A DNA stretch of 64,000 nt from Lepidostoma basale (GCA_022606425.2 JAHDVF020000873.1:449303-513302); one strand, 5' to 3'; counted from the first letter of the stretch, positions 1-11,520 are shown. The notes: generated by a model from the sequence alone, not told the origin. Numbers and translations are program-made.

Positions 1-819
1 ATTATTTGGTTTTGTGTACACCAATAGATGTCGCCGGTAGTCCAAATTTGGCATCTGGGAATATTTTTAGAAATTATAAATGAGGCCCAAGTATGGGGCC
101 GTATGCTATCAGTACGCACGGAGAGGTTAATTATGGAATGGATATACAAACAGCCCCAGCACCAGCACCGTGATCTTCTACGATAGCTTGGGGGAGACGT
201 ACATCACGCCACGGTCTGGTGCGCCTGGTCATCACACTAGTTAGTCGAACATCACTCGCCGCGGCTTCAAAAGACTCGCGGGCGTCTATTAAGAGATAAG
301 AATCTTGAAATGTAATTAAGATTGCGTATTTTAAGATTGACGTGACGGAGAGTTGACGCATGTGCGGAGCGCACGCAACCTTTATTTACAGAACCCTTTG
401 CATGTATCGAAATATACATATAAAAAAAATATTTCTATAAAATCTTGAAATGAAAATGTTTCAACAATTTTTTTTTATTCACATTTTTTAACACATTTTC
501 ATCTTATGATCTGCGGTATTAATTATAATTATGATGTAATTCACGATATCTATTTTATTCTTGCATTCTTTTTAACAGATTTGCCACTTTTCATATAATT
601 TTTTTTTTAATTCAAATTATGTGTTTTAATATTTTAACTTTTATTATTCTTTACGAAGGTTTTATAACAATTTTATCATAATAACTGAACTGAAATCAAT
701 GTACGTAAATTTTAATATTTTTTTGTTATTATTATTATTATTTTTACGTAGCTATACGCAGAAAGCTGGCGGTATATAAAAAAAAATACTTCAAGCTAAA
801 CTACAACATTTTATTTAAA
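1..819. other. AT-rich DNA, no gene recognised
   Basis: Apart from a more GC-rich stretch at about 150-370 with a short minus-strand open frame (131-361) of no recognisable family, this is AT-rich sequence with T/A runs. I see no exon, RNA or transposon end in it. Confidence 0.4.
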
Positions 820-862
820 AAATTAACCTAACCTATATTAGGTTAGGTCGGGTACGGTTAGG
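820..862. repeat. TTAGG-like interspersed repeat
   Basis: Two CCTAACC units face two GGTTAGG units across a short spacer, making a small palindrome of telomere-like TTAGG motifs. Similar clusters occur at 1640-1715 and 4676-4915. Such interspersed TTAGG-like words are common in insect genomes and are not a telomere. Confidence 0.6.
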
Positions 863-1078
863 CAAATATGTATGATAACGTGAACAACTTTAATTTTGTC
901 TACATTTTTCTTCTTGTTCCTCTCCTATCGGAAGTTGGAAACATCTATTTTACTTTTGAAACAACAGCTCTAAACAGAGCTGTGATGCAACTGAACCATT
1001 CTCTAAGTTTATCTATTTTATCTTATCTGCATTCAATTAATTCATTCTACATAAGGTTATGTTAGCAAAAAACCTAAT

Positions 1079-1578
1079 ATTGGTGTTTTTTTTAGAGGTT
1101 TAATTTTTAAACTGGCAACATTGTTTCTACAGACTGTCAATTTGACAGTTGACAGTTGATTTGTAGTCAGTACGTTTTGCCATTTCACCATGAATAGACT
1201 GACGTCAGAACAGCGCTTGTAAATTGTGCAAATTTATTTTGAAAATCATGCAAACTTATCGTGGCACTACGTCCATTTTACGATAGACAAAATCGTCCAT
1301 CCAAGAAAGTTAATTGGAAGATAATGGATCGTTTTTGCACCACGTACACTCTAGTGGATAATACACATCCACAAAGACGACAATTGTTAAAAATTGGATT
1401 TCACGATTGCGCTTCATTTGAGCTAGCCGTGGCGCTCATATGCCCGAAATCATATTTAAACAATAATGGCATAAAATTATCTATTAAATAAAGCCAATAT
1501 CATAGACATTAACATTATTTTAATGTGTTTTTTTTTCATTTTGAATATGTATTGTATACTTCTAAAAAAACACTCTAT
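1079..1578 (+). mobile_element. Internally deleted Tc1/mariner-superfamily element
   Basis: Inverted ends read GGTGTTTTTTTTAGAGG (near 1082) and the complement of AGTGTTTTTTTAGAAG (near 1574). Inside is a transposase start at 1191 (MNRLTSEQRL, then a stop and frameshifts) and an N-terminal helix-turn-helix-like region (RPFYDRQNRPSK at about 1267). This jumps straight to the typical C-terminus (ARGAHMPEIIFK, about 1420-1460). The catalytic domain is missing. It is a dead, MITE-like deletion derivative of the transposase family that also occurs at 58694-61800. Confidence 0.65.
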
Positions 1579-1639
1579 ATAAACCCATCTGTCATAAAAG
1601 TAATATTTATGATGTGTTATATGACATTAAGCCTAACAG

Positions 1640-1715
1640 TAATGTTGGGTTACGTTAGGTAAGGTTACGTCCTAACGTATCTAACCTAACCACAGTTGGC
1701 GTAAGTTAGGTTAGT
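1640..1715. repeat. TTAGG-like interspersed repeat
   Basis: Several GTTAGG/CCTAAC words in both orientations within about 75 bases, like the cluster at 820. Confidence 0.5.
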
Positions 1716-1979
1716 TTCAAATTTGTATGTATCGTCTGCTTTCTGCGATCTACGTTCAGCGGAAACATCACATCCTTTTCTATAATCTTAATTCATTTTT
1801 GTATATTGTGTGAATTATTATATGTATAAAGGAAATATTGTCATTCAATTATTTTATGCGGGTGGACGCTATACATGTGTAACCAATGGTTTTGGAAAAT
1901 CTATATTTTGGTCATTCTTTACGGGGGGTGTTACTATCCGGTACTAAAAATATATATTTCTCATTAATTATTTAACATA

Positions 1980-2331
1980 CAGTGGAACGTCATTTATCCG
2001 GACTATTTGGACCGGAGGTCTTCCGGATAATCAAACAAGCGCTAATTTTTTTAGCAAAATAAGGTGTAAATCTCATTTTCCTCGGCATTTATCTTCTATA
2101 TAAATAAAAATCAACGTGCGTTATTGTGTAGCCAAAAATAGATTATAAAATTACAAATTTACTGCAAAAACAAGTATGTATGTAGTACATGTATATAAAA
2201 AGGCTTATATTGAAAAATAATCGGAGAATTTAGTTTGAACAAGATTTCCTCATCTTTTTTTTTGCAGCATCATTTTTTCATAATCTCGGCTTGTCCGGAT
2301 AATTGACGTCCGGATAATCAACGTTCTACTA
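1980..2331. mobile_element. Tigger/pogo-like MITE
   Basis: 352 bp element with terminal inverted repeats CAGTGGAACGTCATTTATCC (left) and TAGTAGAACGTTGATTATCC (right, read on the minus strand). It is flanked by TA on both sides (1978-1979 and 2332-2333). The CAGT start and the repeated TCCGGATAAT words are the signature of pogo/Tigger-type ends. The interior has no coding capacity, so it depends on an outside transposase. Confidence 0.8.
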
Positions 2332-2333
2332 TA

Positions 2334-3660
2334 TTTTAATATTTATTTTTCAATATCAAACTCACCAAATACAAACGCAGCAATGTAGTCATCAAATAAT
2401 GAAATATTCTGAAAAAAGACAAATTAAAATTAACATGTAAAAACAAGTGTTATAATTATTATTTTTAATTCATTGAATATGAGAGATTGTCACTCAAGAA
2501 TAATGGTTCTATAACAACTATTAAGATAAAGCACTTGATAATATTTATTGTTTTTTGAACAATGATGTAAAACTCAATATTAAATAAATGATATGTCTGT
2601 TTTATACAAGTCTTATTATATTTTATGCAAATGACCTGTTTTAATAAGTTGAAACAGACATTTCATTTGTATTAATCACAAATGATGATTCAGTGATGTT
2701 TAATAGCAATATTTCATACATTTTCTCACTCCAATTCGGAGATATGAAAGGTCTTACGTCATCTCATGTATAAGGTAATAATACCCATCCTGCATTGAAT
2801 GAGTCAACAGAATTTAAATTATCTTTTGCCAGAAAGAAACATGTTTTTGAATTTGTACCGTTACTAAATAACATTATAGAAGAGAAAAAAATGCAACAAT
2901 ATATCAATTCAACTAGTATCTACAATGAATTATTTTCTTAGATATGATTTTAACATCTCACATTCATACAAGAGTTTTTACTGCATTTAAAATTTTTATT
3001 TAATAAATCGTCCTGTTTTTGGATATGCATCACGGCACCAGCGGGATTCGAACACTATCGTGTGCGCTCTCGCCAAACCGCACTGTTTTTTTTACGACTG
3101 TTATTAACTATTTTAAATTTCAACGCTTACAATCACCTTTAGTAAGGTTGTGTGATATCGAATTCCGCCGGTTTTATTAAATGTTTTTTTTTTCTATAAA
3201 GTTATTTAATAATGTTGTAATATTTATAATTTTAACGAATTATTTGTATGTATATTGAAACAAACCAATCCAAGATGATGTCAGATGCATGAGTAATGTT
3301 TTTATTATTATTATTATTGAAATACGTTTTTAGTAAGATTTTAGCAACACTTCTCCACGTTCGTACAGCATATGTCAATACAATCACATTGTTTACTTTT
3401 ACCTCCCTCATACATTTGATCTTCATACGATTCTTCCACATTCATTCACCGTTATGCGTCTGCACATTGATATGTTTTTGCTGTGTCATTCAATCAAGTT
3501 GTATTTGACTGTTTTGCTTTGGATTTAGAATCCTAGTATCCGTTTACGGTGCTTTTAAACAATTAACCTTCACCGAGAGAGACAATTTAAATCTAAGGCC
3601 CATTTCTTTTTAAAATAATATAATAAAGTGTAATTCACAAAGAAATATATTTTCTTTTAA
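2334..3660. other. Intergenic AT-rich DNA with one tRNA-like scrap
   Basis: No gene recognised. At about 3025-3085 the minus strand has tRNA promoter-like words (A box around TTGGCGAGAGCG, B box TGTTCGAATCC), probably a SINE head or tRNA pseudogene. Overlapping frames at 3232-3508 have no recognisable product. Confidence 0.4.
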
Positions 3661-3662
3661 TT

Positions 3663-3872
3663 AAATAAAACAGCGCTTTTTTACGACTTCCACTTTTGTT
3701 TTTATTTTAACAGCGACCGGTTTCGCCAGGCTCGCTGGCATTGGTGATACTTTTACAGTCTGTCGATATAATGCCAGTCTGTTGATGCCAGCGAGCTTAG
3801 CGAAACCAGTCACTGTCGAAATATAGCCAAAAGTGGAAGAGTTAAAAAGCATCGTTTTATTTCATTATTATT
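3663..3872. mobile_element. Decayed palindromic hammerhead-type element
   Basis: Long imperfect palindrome: the left arm (about 3663-3748) is repeated in reverse complement at about 3783-3872. Both outer ends read AAATAAAAC. Each arm contains the GAAACC-(A/G)GTC part of a hammerhead ribozyme next to a GCCAGCGAGC stem II. The CUGANGA box is damaged in both arms, so this is an old copy of the hammerhead palindromes found intact elsewhere in the window. Confidence 0.6.
3779..3811 (+). ncRNA. Degenerate hammerhead ribozyme core
   Basis: CUGUUGA in place of CUGANGA (3779-3785), stem II arms around GCCAGC/GCUUAGC, GAAAC (3802-3806) and AGUC (3808-3811). The lost A in the first box should inactivate it. 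The minus-strand partner in the left arm (GAAACCGGUC, 3715-3724) also lacks a good CUGANGA. Confidence 0.45.
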
Positions 3873-4675
3873 TAAAATGAACTTCCATCAAGAGATTTCA
3901 GTAAAATCATTTGATAATTTAAAAAAATATTTTATTTTATTATCGTCTTCTTTTTCAACTTGGTGTAGACTCAAGAGTCTTGTTACAGGACTGTTCTCCT
4001 ATGATGCTGAATTCCAGCTATCTCTCCATCATTTTAGGAGACTCCTTGGTGGATATTGTGCATCTGGTATTTCATTCAGAGCTATATATGGAATTTTCTG
4101 ATCCTTACACGATCACGCTAAGTCTTTCCGGCAAATTAATTTAATTATATTATTATGAACCGTTTTTAAAGTTTTACAATCAAAATACCTGAATCTAATG
4201 TTTTACTATAAATTGATTTTTAAATATTTTTAGATCATCTTGGATTTGTTTTAAAAAAAATATGTATTTGATCACATCTATCTATCCACTTGAATATACT
4301 GATAGTAATTATGACTTTATATAAAAAAAATATTGTGAAATGTTTAGTGCAGAAAGCCACCCACCATATATAATATGTCCAAATCATTTTAGTGACAATG
4401 AATTTTTTTATTGGCAAAATTATAATTTAGGTTTTCTAACTTTATCAGAATGTAACCTGACATTTTTATATCTTGTGTTAGGTTTCAGATTACTTTGGTT
4501 CAAATGCAGTTATGTTAGGTCATGTTCAAATACGAAGGTGATTACTATATTATTTAACCGACTTGTAAAGTTAGATTCGGATGGATGAAAATCTTGATTT
4601 TGAAGCTTACTTTAACACTTCTGTTCAGAAAAATGTATTCAAACAAAATTAAGGTGTAATATTCTTAGAATAATA
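3873..4675. other. AT-rich DNA, no gene recognised
   Basis: Short open frames exist on both strands (for example 3877-4101 and 4340-4588), but none shows a family motif, splice context or codon-like composition I can support. Confidence 0.4.
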
Positions 4676-4915
4676 TCAACCTAACCTAACTTTATATAAT
4701 TTTAACTATCTTAACCTAATCTGGTACAGGATTTATAGGATTAGGTTAGGTTATTATTTGCAATATATGTCATTGTTATTTATGCATTTGAACGTAACCT
4801 AATCTCGACAAACTTGATACCAGATAGGTAAGGTTAGTGTTGATTGTTTTTAATTAATTTTGTGTTCGTATCCGACTCATCCTAACCTAATACGAGATGT
4901 GTAATGTAAGGTTAG
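4676..4915. repeat. TTAGG-like interspersed repeat cluster
   Basis: About eight CCTAACC/GGTTAGG words in both orientations, separated by 15-60 bases. They are not in tandem and so are not telomeric. Function unknown. Confidence 0.5.
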
Positions 4916-5612
4916 ATCGTTTCTGTATTTCAAAACCTGATTTTACATAAACGCGTTTAGAAATTGAAACGCTACATTGGAAGCTTTCAAACGAATGACT
5001 AATTACGATGTAAACACTAAAGCTCGTACGTCGCGGCAATTGTTTCAGATGATGTATCATTCCGAGATTTTTTTTCCAGACTTGTATATCGAAAAAAAAA
5101 TTTCGTCATTATATTTGTATATATTAAATGAGATTGACTGGATTTTTTTTTTAAACTAGCGTAAGATTTTTTTAAAAACGTATTCAAGTACCTACGCGGC
5201 GGTCGTATTTGAATATTTGAAATTAGATTCTATTTTAGAATGTCAATCACTGACTTGTACATACAGCTTTAGATTAGCGGCTAGACGTAAGGCGTATAAA
5301 TATTAATAAAAAAAATTAATTTAATGCTAGCGATAGACACATAGCCGTAAGCGTATCATTAAAATTATGTGATGGGAATTTTCCTTGTTTATATTATATA
5401 ATTTTTTTTAAGCAATTAAAATTTTTAACCATTTTTTTTGTTGTTTTAATTTTGCTATTTATACGAGGCTATTCTTGACATGCAAAGCTATTATTGAAAA
5501 AAATTCAATAGTTGAAAACGTACGCCTTTTGTTGAGTTTTTTAAAAATTCGGTCACCGGTGGCGTGCAGCATGGGATTTTTTTTATCGATCGCTAAAAAC
5601 AAACGCATCACA
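4916..5612. other. No gene recognised
   Basis: AT-rich with T runs. I find no transposon end, exon or RNA here. Confidence 0.4.
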
Positions 5613-5790
5613 ACACTTTGGGAGGGGTGGGAGGGGTGGCCGGCCACGCCCCGCACGTGTGGAAGGCTCGTATTCTATTGTTATGTTTTTGTAAGACAAA
5701 GTTAGCTTTACGTCGCGGGCCACTGTACATATTTCTCTCTCGACTGGGTACTCGTTACGCATTTAGATATTTCAAATACTTTACCTCAGC

Positions 5791-5822
5791 GGGGAGGGGG
5801 AGGGGGAGGGGGAGGAGAGCGG
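5791..5822 (+). repeat. G-rich tract, potential G-quadruplex
   Basis: Four or more runs of four or five G separated by single A residues (GGGGAGGGGGAGGGGG pattern) in otherwise AT-rich DNA. A second G-rich patch (GGGAGGGGTGGGAGGGG) lies at about 5621-5638. By composition both could fold as G-quadruplexes. No associated gene is seen. Confidence 0.6.
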
Positions 5823-6008
5823 AGGAGACGTTTCGCGGTTATGATTTAAATAAAATTGTGATTTCTTGTAACTAGCCGACGATATCTGTGGAGCATGAAG
5901 TCCGTCTTAACGAAAATATGAAGTGAATAAATAATGTCAAAAATTTATGCCGCTCTTTCATTCATTTATCCTTGTGTCCCGCCCCTTTATTTATTTACTT
6001 GAAATAGT

Positions 6009-6425
6009 ACACATGTAAGGCGACTGCTGTACGGATGTGAGACTTGGAAATCTAGCGCAGACGTTATTGGAAAACTCCAGGTGTTTATAAAAAAGGTGCC
6101 TTCGCTCAATATTCAAGATCTATTGCCCCCAAACAGTGTCAAATGCCATTCTCTGGACCATGGCAGGCGAAAAGTCAATTAGAGAACAAGTCGCTAGACG
6201 CAAATGGCAGCGGATCGGTCACACTCTGAGACGGAACCCAGCCTGCATCGCTCAGGGTGCACTAGACTGGTCCCCTATGGGGGGAAAGAGGAAGTGAGGC
6301 AGACCTAGAGCCACCTGGAGAAGAGCCCTGCAGGACTAGGTTAAGAGCAGGTCTTACTTGTGATGATTTTAGGCATCAGGCATGCGATAGAGTCGGGTAG
6401 AGAAGGTTGAAGAGAAGGTGAGATA
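6009..6425 (+). mobile_element. LINE C-terminal fragment (family F)
   Basis: Translation in shifting frames gives the C-terminal motifs of RT-encoding LINEs: RLLYGCETWK, then a basic stretch like RRKWQRIGHTLRR, then a GKRK.GRPRATWRR-like stretch. Stops and frameshifts are frequent, so it is a dead 3' fragment. Confidence 0.65.
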
Positions 6426-6754
6426 GATGATTTCTGGGGTAGCCTTATTATGTGAAAAATTTCCACATCCAAATAGATGCGGTTTAGAAGGATTATTGCC
6501 CTACCCACGGGCATTACCTTGGGTAGATTGGTTCTACAGAGTTAGTTAGACTTTAAATTAGTTGGGTTTCCATCTTAACTTCTTATTGAATATTTCTAGT
6601 GTATGTCTTTCTACCATAAACTAGATTTTTAATGTAGAGTCAAGACGGAAACCTGTGATTTTTAACGGAGAGTAAAGACAGAAACCTAAATATTTATGCA
6701 ATTGTCTGGCCTTTATAGATTATGATTTGAATTATTCTCTGAATAAAATCAGTA

Positions 6755-7245
6755 TTCCTGGTTCTACCACATACATTCTTTACCATTCCAGTCCACACCA
6801 TATTATTAAGGACCCATTCATTATTTTGTTCATAACACTTTCATTCGCACTGCACACTTCTTATATTAGCATTTGCAAGGTCTCACTTCTGCTGCATTTA
6901 TTCTACTTTCATCCTTCTTTTGCAAGTTACGTGCTTCACTTCCATACACCTACCATTTATCACTGTCATCACAGCTTTTTGGATATGATTTTAAATTAAC
7001 ATAATATTTAAAAAAATTATGAATGAAGAAATAATGGTAAAGGAATGTAAATGGAACAAGAAGAAATATTGGAAGACCAAGGAAAACGTGGCACAGTCAA
7101 ATTATTCAGATATTAAATGTAGGCAACGTGTGGAGTTGCAGAAGTCGACGTGCGTGCATGACACGATGTTAAGTGTAAATGTTGAGTAAGCGAGAGTAGT
7201 ATGTTAGGAGAGAACAGTGTGGGGGTTCATTCAGTTAGTTTGTTA
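6755..7245. mobile_element. Family A LINE copy with inverted 5' segment
   Basis: The minus strand of 6755-6965 encodes the family A segment around YGSEA.NLQKKDESRINA. The plus strand of 7025-7245 continues with the next part of the same protein (RGRPRKTWH-like, then SRRACMT-like motifs) and the usual 3' end to a GTTAG tail. The two blocks meet near the RMVK codons, with about 30 bp represented in both. This is the structure produced when target-primed reverse transcription is primed twice. Confidence 0.65.
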
Positions 7246-7620
7246 GTCTGTATAAAAATGAATGTTTGTCTGTCAGTCTGTGTGTTTGTCCATGATTTTC
7301 TCGAAAATTACTGAACCGATTTCGCTGAAAATTTCACAGTTCGTTGTAATTAGTCCCAGGAAGGTTTTGAGAGTAGTTTGAATCAAATCCAATTCTCTTC
7401 TTCTTCTTTTGAAATAAAAAATGATTGCTTTGAAATTTTGTTATTATATTTACCGATTGCTTCGAAATTACAGAAGTACTTGAAGCGAACTTCAAAACAA
7501 AAAATAAGCACTCAGTTTATATATATGATTCGATGATATAAAGCCAAGAATAAATAAAAGTATGTTTTTGCCTGTACTTAAGTAGGAAAAAATCGACCCG
7601 AGTGCATCCCATCCAGCAAA
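7246..7620. repeat. Unclassified interspersed repeat
   Basis: Contains the TGTCTGTCAGTCTGTGTGTT / ACTGAACCGATTTCGCTGAA type of sequence that recurs in many insect repeats (Helentron-like or other non-autonomous families). I cannot assign the class. Confidence 0.3.
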
Positions 7621-7815
7621 TATACATAATAGTTTAACAGAAAGTAGTGCAACAATGCTACGTGAATCATTTTGATTCGCTTCAATAAAGCAAATCCTTT
7701 GCTGCCATGTGAATTACATTCATATCAATGTAATTCGAATAATTTTCATTTTGATTTTTGCACATTTATTGAACTTAATTCATTTTAACTTAATAAATAA
7801 CTGAATTAAATTCAT

Positions 7816-8460
7816 CTGTCGGGGTCAAAAGCATAACCCAGATAAGCGTATTTCATGAAGAAATATATGACACGAATAACCGAAAAACGCCTGACTCAGG
7901 ACCTACTTATCAAAACTGATGAGTCGAAGGCACAGATTTATTCAGTTTGGTCACTAGGTCACTAGAGCAGAGCATCGTGTGCAATGGGAAGCAAAGCATA
8001 TAAAAGCGGTACTTCCGACCACCCAATACGTCAGTTAGTATTACAGCTTCTAACAGACACGAGTCTACGTTAATAAGTCTACGCCACGAGGGATCTCGGA
8101 CTCCCTCCCACGCGGACCTACGAAGCCACGCTACTACAGTATTCCTTCTTGCGACTTCTAACCGACACGAGTCTACGCCGTCAAGTCTACGTACGAGAAA
8201 CCTCCGACCCTCCTACCGAGCTACGCAACCGTCTACACTGCTACGCCACGCAACTTCCGACGAGTCTTCGCTCCCGCCGACCAACGCTACTGCCCAGTGA
8301 GCCGTCAGCCCCAGTTGCTAACGACGTCCAGGAGCACGCTCCATCACTAGTACATAATACTGTTAACGTATGATTACTTGTGACCTGCAATAAACGCTGA
8401 AACCTCGACTGCTTTTATCTCTCACCCCATCCCCCAAACATCTAATAAGTTAACACAACA
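7816..8460 (+). mobile_element. Putative solo LTR
   Basis: Begins TGTCGGGGTC, has a TATAAAAG box near 7998 and an AATAAA signal near 8389, and ends in an ACA context at about 8436 or 8460. This is the order promoter, R/U5-like leader, polyadenylation signal expected of a retroviral-type long terminal repeat. The block 8040-8340 is much richer in C and CG (repeated TCTACG words) than its surroundings. No second LTR, primer-binding site or gag/pol is seen, and no clear target duplication, so the boundaries are uncertain. A processed unknown transcript is an alternative. Confidence 0.4.
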
Positions 8461-8693
8461 TTTATTGATTCTGAGGCGCTATGAATATAAACTTGTGAAT
8501 ATCCAATATTTTTGTTATAAAAATAATTTCTTTCGCAAACGTTTTCCCTTCCTCAGTGAACCAACGTTTTGGTTGTTCAAACAATAGATATATTTGTTTT
8601 CAATATATTTTATTTTAAATGTAATATTCACATAAGTAATACCTGCACCTTCAAAGTAGACAGATGTAAATTAAATAATTGAGTCTTTAAAGA

Positions 8694-9190
8694 CTAGACA
8701 CAAATTTTAGCGATCGAGTCTTCGCGGCAGCCGGCCGTTCATCCTGGAACAATCTTCTAGCAGACCTTAAGTGCACTGAGAATCAGTCAGAGTTTAGATC
8801 TAGACTCAAAACGCACCTTTTCAAAAGGTTCCTGATCAATGTAACGTTGAATGACTGTGGCTGGTGCAGCCCTCATTAAATCGTGTACCATATTTAGCTC
8901 TGTTTTGTGAGATCGGGACATAGAAATGAATAGAAATTAAATTAGATTAAATGTGGCCTGGAGTCACTTTTGCCTTTTGCTTTTTTTTAATGTTGCATTC
9001 CCCAGTTAACGTAAGTCGCGCATTGATGGGGGAGGGCCTAGGGATTGTATGAGCGAAGCTGACGAAAGGGCGCCGCTGCGTCCTATAACAGCTTCCGGTA
9101 AGCGATGGGTAACCTTCTATATTTTTATTCAACTGTATGTTTGTTCATTTGTGTATGTTTTAACAATCACTGTATGTTCCGGAATTCACC
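8694..9190 (+). mobile_element. L2/CR1-like LINE 3' end (family H)
   Basis: Encodes the usual L2/CR1 C-terminus (FSDRVFAAAGRSSWNNL, then FRSRLKTHLFKRF). It is followed by a long 3' UTR with the words GATTAAATGTGGCCTGG and GGGCGCCGCTGCGTCC. The same UTR recurs at 9526, 14340-15540 and, inverted, at 54061-54952. Confidence 0.75.
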
Positions 9191-9525
9191 GTTATTTGTG
9201 CTGTTTCTTACCCTCTGAGGGTGCGCTGTTTTCCAGCTGGGAGGAGGGGGTTGATCCTCTGTGACGGGCCTCGTTCCTCTCCCTCTCGGCCATTATAATA
9301 ATTTGTGCAGTGATTTTTATTTAATATTATGAAATGCTTCCTAAACCTCATCCTTTGTCCTACATGTCACAAACTGTACTCCACAATTTTTCCCACCTCG
9401 CATTCATCTTCTCTGCCTCTCCTGTGCTTCCCGTTGTACATACCTGTATTGTATTTTTCTTTTAATCTTTTAATCTTATTTAATAAAGTACAGCGGAACA
9501 TACTCGTAGAAGTAAAATAGGGTAG

Positions 9526-9712
9526 ATTAAATGTGGTCTGGCATCTTCTTGCTGTTGCCGTCTTTAAATATAAGTTCCGGATGGACTGGGGACAGGCCCA
9601 GGGAATGTACGAGCAAGGCTGGCAAAAGGGCGCCGCTACGCCCTATAACAGCCTCGGGTATGTGGCGGAAACTTCTATGTTCATATAAAAAAAAATCACT
9701 GTATGTTACCCA
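9526..9712 (+). mobile_element. Family H LINE 3' UTR fragment
   Basis: Matches the 3' UTR part of the copy at 8694-9190 from GATTAAATGTGG to ACTGTATGTTACC, with point differences and small deletions. It has no coding part. A minus-strand open frame over it (9527-9952) is incidental. Confidence 0.7.
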
Positions 9713-10039
9713 CCAAAAATCATCATAAAATTGATTATTATTAAGCGATAAGTGTATTGGCCCCACGCGACACCCATTAAGAGACGGTGCCGCAGCCCGG
9801 GGAGATAAAACAACATGGTCTCCCAATGAAAACAAAAAGTCCTCCGCCACCTGCTGGCCACCGAGAGAACTAGTCTCGCGGGCAACTGGTTGTGTGGCAT
9901 GTTTATGATCCCCCAACACGTGATCGGGACTTTCGCGTTTCACTATTGTCAACGAAATCGAATCTGAACGAAATTGTATCAGGGCTGAGCTAGAGAGAGA
10001 ATTAATATATTCAAATTTTGGATTTCAGAAAACACATTT

Positions 10040-10560
10040 AACCAAAAAGAACCCTTAGGATGCAGGTTATCCTTAAATGACAGAATGCTGGAACAGGTTG
10101 CAAAGTTTAGATATCTGGGAGTGGATCTGCTCAGTCAAATCTTGTCAGTGAAATAATACGACAAGTCAACAAGGCTTCGGCGGTATCAGGTTGTCTCAAG
10201 GATATAATATGGAAAAACAAGGTCAGAATATAGAAAACCTACGTAAGGCCTATACTGACATATACCATTGAGACCAGAGCGGATACCACAAGAACGAAGG
10301 CTAAAGTACGGGTGGCAGAGATGAGGACGCTGAGGATGATAGCAGGAAGGACTATTCGAGATAGGGTGAGGAACACGGCTATCCGCGAGATCTGCAAGGT
10401 GGAGGATGTCGTGAGATGGGGCAGACAACGCAGAAGATACTGGAATGCGCACGTGCAGAGGAAGACCGCCGAAGAGATGGAGAGATAGTTGGGAGTCAAC
10501 CTCCCAAGGCCAGCCTGATTTCAGGAACAGACCAAAGGTCTATAAGGAGAAGAAGAAGAT
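10040..10560 (+). mobile_element. LINE C-terminal fragment (family E)
   Basis: In interrupted frames: EQVAKFRYLGVDL, then AEMRTLRMIAGRTIRDRVRN, then EDVVRWGRQRRRYWNAHVQR. This order is the C-terminal part of a LINE ORF2 downstream of the RT domain. It ends in an AGAAGAAGA tail near 10550-10560. Confidence 0.75.
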
Positions 10561-10593
10561 GAAGACATTTAACCAGTGAAATCATTTTCACTT

Positions 10594-10890
10594 ATTATAA
10601 AACTCCAACGGCTTAGGTGGGCTGGACATCTGGTGCGAATGGAGGAGCTGCCAACATCCGCACAGTTGACATTTACAAGACCGGAGGGAAGACGCAGCGT
10701 GAGAAGACCGCGCTTCGTTGGCTGGACGGTGTTCTGAAGGACCTGCAATTGTTGGGAGTTAGAGCTGAGGAGTGGAAGTCGAGAGCTCGGCGATAGGTTC
10801 GGCTGGATAAACTTTTTGGAGGCGACCGAGGTACATATAGGACTGTAGAACCAGAGAAAAGAATAGGAAGAAGTATTCTTCATAAAAAGA
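10594..10890 (+). mobile_element. LINE 3' fragment, clade uncertain
   Basis: Encodes LRWAGHLVRMEE followed by RRSVRRPRF, the GRPR-type basic tail of LINE C-termini, in broken frames. It abuts the hammerhead repeat at 10906. Confidence 0.6.
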
Positions 10891-10905
10891 AAAAGGATCC
10901 ACTTT

Positions 10906-11113
10906 ATTTCTCATTTTCTTTTATTATATACTTTGTATATATACAACACTTACCTACGTTAAAACAATTAAAATTACATAGACATGTTTCGGACAACCAG
11001 TCCTTCTTCAGTGATACATATTATAAAGATACATATTTAAAATTTTATAAAATTGTTTACATGATTGATACTTAGATGTTATAAAGATTATAAAGATTTC
11101 TGACAGATGTTAT
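10906..11113 (-). mobile_element. Hammerhead repeat S, copy 1
   Basis: 208 bp unit flanked by an exact 13 bp direct repeat AAGGATCCACTTT (10893-10905 and 11114-11126). It contains a hammerhead core on the minus strand. A second copy in opposite orientation lies at 49936-50172 and shares the ACTTTGTATATATACAACAC end and the region round the ribozyme. Long, variable target duplications point to target-primed or similar retro-insertion. Confidence 0.75.
10981..11011 (-). ncRNA. Hammerhead ribozyme core (repeat S1)
   Basis: Read on the minus strand: CUGAAGA, stem II GGAC-loop-GUCC, GAAAC, AUGUC. The stem III arm ACAUGU is self-complementary. All core bases match the CUGANGA...GAAA...NUH consensus. 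Local stem I pairing is poor, so activity would need a distant partner or dimerisation. Confidence 0.75.
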
Positions 11114-11329
11114 AAGGATCCACTTTGTTCGAGAAATAGCAAGCCGAAAGATGCAGATTGTTTCATTTTTAATAAAATTTATGGGAGAAACAAGTATTCT
11201 TCTTTTTTATAGATTACAATGGAGAATGTTTGAAGAGACCTCTATCCAGCAATGGAAAGATGGTTAGGGCGATGAGAAGATGCCAGAAAAGAACAGTGTG
11301 CTGGTTCCTGCTGTATATTATTTCGGCGA

Positions 11330-11520
11330 GACGGCATGATGGTTCTTCTTCTTCATGTGTCATGCCGGGTCTCTCCGGTATGTTCCGGAGTCAGGAGATC
11401 TGTCTTCTCCCCACACCCATCTGTTTTTTGCCCTTTACGATTAGGTGCAGCAGGTCGGACTTCTCTCCTCTGAGCACATGTCCTAGGAAGGATACCTTCC
11501 GGACCTTGATGTCAGTCATC
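11330..11520 (-). mobile_element. LINE 3' fragment (family J), antisense
   Basis: The reverse complement resembles the family J end at 42560-42850 (KIAYLGHVLRGEK, then RNSGT-type and frame-broken motifs). Remnant only. Confidence 0.5.

Noticed and set aside
131..361. 76-codon minus-strand open frame
   Set aside because: No family motif, no splice or promoter context; may be chance in a GC-richer patch.
820..4915. Telomeric array
   Set aside because: TTAGG-like words are dispersed and in both orientations, not a tandem array.
10186..10883. Antisense open frames of 86-104 codons
   Set aside because: They are mirror frames of family E and related LINE codons on the + strand.
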